From NCBI GenBank assembly GCA_964501065.1, contig CAZCRF010000004.1:1-64000 (forward strand): a DNA stretch of 64,000 nt, given 5' to 3'. Below, one piece after another: positions 60,471-64,000 of this stretch. The position numbers and the translations under genes were made by a program. The notes under the pieces were generated by a model, which saw only the letters and a program-made list of their open reading frames with translations, was not told the origin of the DNA and made no database searches. This DNA comes from Hallerella sp964501065. GTDB lineage: Bacteria; Fibrobacterota; Fibrobacteria; Fibrobacterales; Fibrobacteraceae. Within the stretch, counting starts at the first letter, position 1; every line of letters starts with the position of its first letter.

Positions 60471-62786
60471 ATGAAAATTCCCGCGCAGACTCTTCTCCGG
60501 TCGCCGTTCTGGATTTTGGCCGCAGCGGCATTCGCCCTTCTCTCCTCTTGCTCCGATTCCTCGGCGGGAGACGATTACCGATTCGAACGCGCCGTCCAGG
60601 ACTTGTCCATTTTGCGCCGCTGTGCGAGCCAAAGCGACACGGCGAAGCACTGTTACCAAATGCGCTGGCGAATACCCATCGAGACGGAATCCCTGCTCCG
60701 GTTTCACGTCTGGATTGACACCACCTACGTCGGGGACTCCGCGACCAGCGTGCCAAACGGGGCCAAGGAGCATTCCATCCAGATTCCGTTCGAAAGCGAA
60801 GAGAAGCTCTACGACACTCTGGACTTGACGGAATACGTCGCGGAGTTCTTGGACAGGGACAGTTTGGCGGTCTCCATCTGGAGCGAATACGGGGACGGAA
60901 GCGAATCCGGCGACATCCAGCACGTTTTCGTCCACTTCGGGGACGACCTCCCCCCGTCGCTAGTGACCATTTCCGATTCCGTCTGGACGACGGGCGTCGC
61001 CATCGACTGGTCGCGTCCCACCGACCAGCGGGATTACTACATGCCCGAAAGCCTCTCCGGCCCCATCGCCGGCTACAACATCCTGCTCTGGGCGGAAAAC
61101 GAGAATCAGGACATCCGAAACGCAAAAGTGAAAATCACCCACGACGGAAAGACGGATTCCACCGGGAACGACTTTTGGCAACGGCATCGCCGCTTCCGCT
61201 ACACGAACGATTCCATCTGGATCGATTCGACATCGTCTTCCGCGAAGAATTACCTGCGCATCGCCGTGACGGACGGGAAAGGTTTCGACTTTTCATCCGA
61301 CAGCGCGAACCGCTACCGCATGGTCGTCGAAGGGCTTTTCCCGGAAAGCCGTTACACGATCGGCATCATCGCCTGGGATTCCGCCGGGAACGCCTCCGGT
61401 TCGGGGTCCGTCGAGACGAACCAGCTTTTCATGACGACGGACGACATCGCCCCGTTGATGGCGAACAGGCTTTGGGTGCGCGCGGACACGACGGATTCTT
61501 CCGCGGCCTTTCTGGATTCGAACCGCGTTCTGATTTATTGGCCTCGCAGCGTCGACCCCCTATCCGATTCAAGCGGCATCACGGCGGACTCTCTGATTCA
61601 CATTCCGGGCGGCTGTTTCGAAAGCCTTTGCTACAGGCACGTACAAAGTTACACCGTGGAGCTTTGGGACGGTTCCGCATGGCAAACGGCAACAGGGGCG
61701 GGCGGAAATTCTGCGGAGAAGTACGCCGATTCCTACACAGTCGATTCCGATACGATGAAAGTCTCTGCGACAGGGGCTTACGTCGCAGACACCATCCGTT
61801 GGGTCGTTCCCGGGGACACTCTGGTTCTCCGCATCCGCTCCATGGATTCTTCGGGCTACTATTCCGTTCCTCTGATAGACACTGTCGTCGTCTCCGAAGG
61901 CCCGGAAGCCGACCTCGGATGCCCGGACGGATTCGTCCCCGTCCGCACGAGCGACACGACGCGATTCTGCATCGAAAGGTTCGAGCACATGGACTCGGAC
62001 TCCACGTTCGCCCACAACGTCCTTTACGGTGAGGCAGTCAAGGCCTGCGAAGGAATCTCGGCGGACGGCTTCGACGTCTCCCTTTGCCGTTCGGGAGATT
62101 GGAAAGCGGCCTGCATGGCGCAGGGACGGTCTTCTTACGGCGTCATCGAAGAGGACGGATTCTCCGCTGCGGAATTCCTCTACCGCTACTGCGGAGTCGG
62201 CTCGGACGATTCCCTTTCGGCGTTGGACTTTTTTAGTCGGAACGCGCTTTGCACAAGCCCGGACGGCATTCGCAACCTCTCCGGGGGATTCCAAGAATGG
62301 GTCATGGGGCCGGACACCCTCCCCTACGTCCTCCGGGGTTCCAGCTACGTTTACTACACGGGGGATTCCCGCGAATCCCTTTCCAAATGTACGACGTATT
62401 TCATCCCGCACCGCTCCCGTGCCGGTTACACGCAAGACACGGTTTACCTTTACCGCGAAGGCTCCAAGGTCGACACGAGCTACACCCAGGACACTTCCCG
62501 AACGTTATTCCGCATCGTCACCCAAAAAGATTTTACGGATTCGATTCAGGTTTTCAAGGTCTCCTCTGCCGACGGGGATTCCCTCGGCGAGGATTACGCC
62601 CCCTTGCAAGAATTCCAAAAGGGCGGAGACGAATGGCTCAAGACCTTGGCCGGGAATCTTGTCTATGAACCTCTCCGCACCGAGGCGGTCTTTTTCACCG
62701 GGGAAGAAGTCTCCTACAAACCGGCGGCCGCCTTTTACACCGACCCGTCCATTTCATTCCGCTGCTGCGCCTACCCGGCGGATTAG
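60471..62786 (+). CDS. Lipoprotein with Fn3-like domains and FGE-like C-terminal domain
   Basis: A 771-residue lipoprotein (lipobox LSSC, Cys 27). Two or three Fn3/Ig-like domains (about 60-460) are followed by a region (about 483-680) resembling the formylglycine-generating-enzyme/C-type-lectin fold: CPDGFVPVRTSDTTRFCIERFE, GEAVKACEG, VSLCRSGDWKAAC, GGFQEWVMG and VLRGSSY. The copper-binding Cys pair of true FGE cannot be confirmed, so a binding rather than catalytic role is likely. TATATCTTGGGGCAA directly precedes the ATG, with no ribosome binding site. No partner enzyme is adjacent. Confidence 0.72.
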   Translation: MKIPAQTLLRSPFWILAAAAFALLSSCSDSSAGDDYRFERAVQDLSILRRCASQSDTAKHCYQMRWRIPIETESLLRFHVWIDTTYVGDSATSVPNGAKEHSIQIPFESEEKLYDTLDLTEYVAEFLDRDSLAVSIWSEYGDGSESGDIQHVFVHFGDDLPPSLVTISDSVWTTGVAIDWSRPTDQRDYYMPESLSGPIAGYNILLWAENENQDIRNAKVKITHDGKTDSTGNDFWQRHRRFRYTNDSIWIDSTSSSAKNYLRIAVTDGKGFDFSSDSANRYRMVVEGLFPESRYTIGIIAWDSAGNASGSGSVETNQLFMTTDDIAPLMANRLWVRADTTDSSAAFLDSNRVLIYWPRSVDPLSDSSGITADSLIHIPGGCFESLCYRHVQSYTVELWDGSAWQTATGAGGNSAEKYADSYTVDSDTMKVSATGAYVADTIRWVVPGDTLVLRIRSMDSSGYYSVPLIDTVVVSEGPEADLGCPDGFVPVRTSDTTRFCIERFEHMDSDSTFAHNVLYGEAVKACEGISADGFDVSLCRSGDWKAACMAQGRSSYGVIEEDGFSAAEFLYRYCGVGSDDSLSALDFFSRNALCTSPDGIRNLSGGFQEWVMGPDTLPYVLRGSSYVYYTGDSRESLSKCTTYFIPHRSRAGYTQDTVYLYREGSKVDTSYTQDTSRTLFRIVTQKDFTDSIQVFKVSSADGDSLGEDYAPLQEFQKGGDEWLKTLAGNLVYEPLRTEAVFFTGEEVSYKPAAAFYTDPSISFRCCAYPAD

Positions 62787-62988
62787 CCGTTCGCGGTCTG
62801 TTCCGCAGCACGGGTCGTGCGTGGCCACATCCCGACGTAAACCCAACTTTTCACCCATCGCTTTTCACTAGCCGCCCACAACTTCCGCCCATCGTCAAAA
62901 TGGACGCTTTTCATACGAATGGAAAGTTTCTGCGCATTTTCAAAAACTATTTTTAGCCGAAAGCCGAAAAAACAGAAAAGGAGTTTTG
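62787..62988 (+). other. Intergenic leader before the GH9 gene
   Basis: About 200 bases without a gene. The last part is AT-rich and ends with AAAAGGAG before the GH9 start. No clear TAnnTTTG match or terminator was found. Confidence 0.4.
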
Positions 62989-64000
62989 ATGGTTCGCATT
63001 CTTTGGATACTCTTCTGTCTCGCCGGAATGCTCTTCGCCGACGACCGCATCCCGAACATCGACTTCACCTGCGACACCTGTACGCGCCGCCTATTGGACA
63101 GTCTGAACGTTTACGACCGCCCCGCGATTCGCGGAAACCAAATCGGATTTCGCCCCGCCGACAAGCACAAGTTCGCCTTCATCGCAGACCCATCCGCAAC
63201 GACCTTCAAGGTCATCGACGCTTCGAGCGGCGCATCTGTTTGGGAAGGATCCCTTTCCCCCATCGGCAATTGGCCGCGGCCGAACATGTGGGTGAACGGC
63301 GCGTTCAACTCCATCAACACCCTTTATGAATTCGGAACGGCGGATTCCGTTTCCGCGCAAACGGAAAATCTCTACACGGCCGACTTCTCTGACCTGACCG
63401 CCCCCGGCACCTACTTCCTGGTTGTCGGCAGCGACACGTCCTTCCCGTTCATCATCGACGAGTATCTTTTCAATGCGGTTTTCGAAACGACGCTCAAGTT
63501 CTTCGGCATCCAACGCTGCGGCAACACGAATTCCCAACTTCACGGGGCATGCCACATGAAGGACGGCTCTGCGGTCGGCCATGACCTCACGGGCGGTTGG
63601 CATGACTGCGGCGACCATTTCAAGGTCAGCCAGACCTTAGGCTATGCGGCGTTCGTCCTCTCGATTGCCTACAACGTCTATTCCGAACGGGCGGAAGACC
63701 GGTATGGGGCGTCTTACGACGACACCGTGACGACGGACGGAATCCCGGACATCCTGTGGGAGGCGAAAGTCGGCGTCGATTGGATTTACAAAATGTACAA
63801 GGCGTCCAAGGCGGACGGATTGATTGAACAGGGGGACATGTATCACTCGATTGGAGTCGGTTCCGAAGACCATCAATTCTGGGACGTTCCCGAACATCAA
63901 GATGTGCAAAGCCCGTCCAAAGGCGGTGCGCCGCGACCCGTGGCTGCGGGAATCGGGACGAACGCAGCGGGGATGTATGCCGCCGCCATGGCGTTCTTCG
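62989..64000 (+). CDS. Glycoside hydrolase family 9 endoglucanase (5' part, runs off the window)
   Basis: The frame stays open to the right edge, so only the first 337 residues are seen. Signal peptide 1-18 (ending LFA), an N-terminal Ig-like CelD_N domain (about 40-150, with IRGNQIGFRPADKHKF), then the start of the GH9 alpha6/alpha6 barrel. GGWHDCGDHFKVSQTLGYAA near 202 is the GH9 signature with the catalytic Asp pair; DCGD replaces the common DAGD. DGIPDILWEAKVGVDWIYKM follows. Predicted to hydrolyse cellulose or beta-glucan outside the cell. The start has AAAAGGAG. It fits the plant-fibre-degrading lifestyle suggested by the pectinases. Confidence 0.93.
   Translation, partial: MVRILWILFCLAGMLFADDRIPNIDFTCDTCTRRLLDSLNVYDRPAIRGNQIGFRPADKHKFAFIADPSATTFKVIDASSGASVWEGSLSPIGNWPRPNMWVNGAFNSINTLYEFGTADSVSAQTENLYTADFSDLTAPGTYFLVVGSDTSFPFIIDEYLFNAVFETTLKFFGIQRCGNTNSQLHGACHMKDGSAVGHDLTGGWHDCGDHFKVSQTLGYAAFVLSIAYNVYSERAEDRYGASYDDTVTTDGIPDILWEAKVGVDWIYKMYKASKADGLIEQGDMYHSIGVGSEDHQFWDVPEHQDVQSPSKGGAPRPVAAGIGTNAAGMYAAAMAFF

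Overview
The window looks like chromosome of a member of the Fibrobacteraceae (Fibrobacter or a close relative). Signs are Ser-rich linkers in lipoproteins and secreted proteins, a FISUMP-domain lipoprotein, a type III glutamine synthetase, a single-chain pyruvate:ferredoxin oxidoreductase, pectin- and cellulose-active enzymes, and a recurring promoter-like octamer TAnnTTTG of the kind known from Bacteroidota. GC content is moderately high (roughly mid-50s per cent by eye), except in the Zorya block and some intergenic stretches.

Layout. 0.2-6.2 kb: outer-membrane protein and M23/LysM peptidase, secreted protein, glycyl-tRNA synthetase, a 55-aa membrane peptide coupled to an aminotransferase, a lipoprotein, and a decayed membrane-protein gene. 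6.3-11.3 kb: FN3 lipoprotein, RuvX, and glutamine synthetase III behind a textbook sigma-54 site. 11.3-19.4 kb: leuB, a PL1 pectate lyase, nitroreductase, a uracil-DNA-glycosylase-like protein, a FISUMP lipoprotein bounded by inverted intergenic repeats, TatD nuclease and a C_GCAxxG_C_C protein. 19.5-27.2 kb: nifJ, rmuC, a 26-aa peptide gene with its own promoter and terminator, a Ser-rich secreted protein, ispE, tRNA-Gln and rplY. 27.2-30.7 kb, minus strand: outer-membrane protein, UDP-glucuronate-type epimerase, and an NgoMIV-like restriction-modification pair in which both genes carry an apparent single-base deletion. 30.9-37.7 kb: ankyrin lipoprotein, then a seven-gene DUF3450 / TtpC-like / ExbB / ExbD / TonB / TPR operon. 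37.8-42.9 kb: C26 amidotransferase with a sequestered ribosome binding site, small protein, prfC, CapA-like lipoprotein and a COG0523 GTPase. 43.0-49.9 kb: a complete type I Zorya anti-phage system (zorA-zorB-zorC-zorD). 50.2-64 kb: lipoproteins, MBL-fold hydrolase, RdgB, OmpA with thrombospondin-3 repeats, a large pectate-lyase-superfamily enzyme, rpsD, an FGE-like lipoprotein, and the start of a GH9 endoglucanase running off the right edge.

Functionally the window mixes housekeeping genes (glyS, ruvX, rplY, rpsD, prfC, ispE, rdgB) with envelope and energy transduction (TonB2-type motor), plant-cell-wall breakdown (PL1, pectate-lyase superfamily, GH9), nitrogen assimilation, fermentation, and two defence loci: one apparently intact (Zorya), one apparently broken (restriction-modification). 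Several genes place ATG exactly four bases after the TAnnTTTG element, which suggests leaderless mRNAs. All family assignments come from reading motifs; no database search was run.
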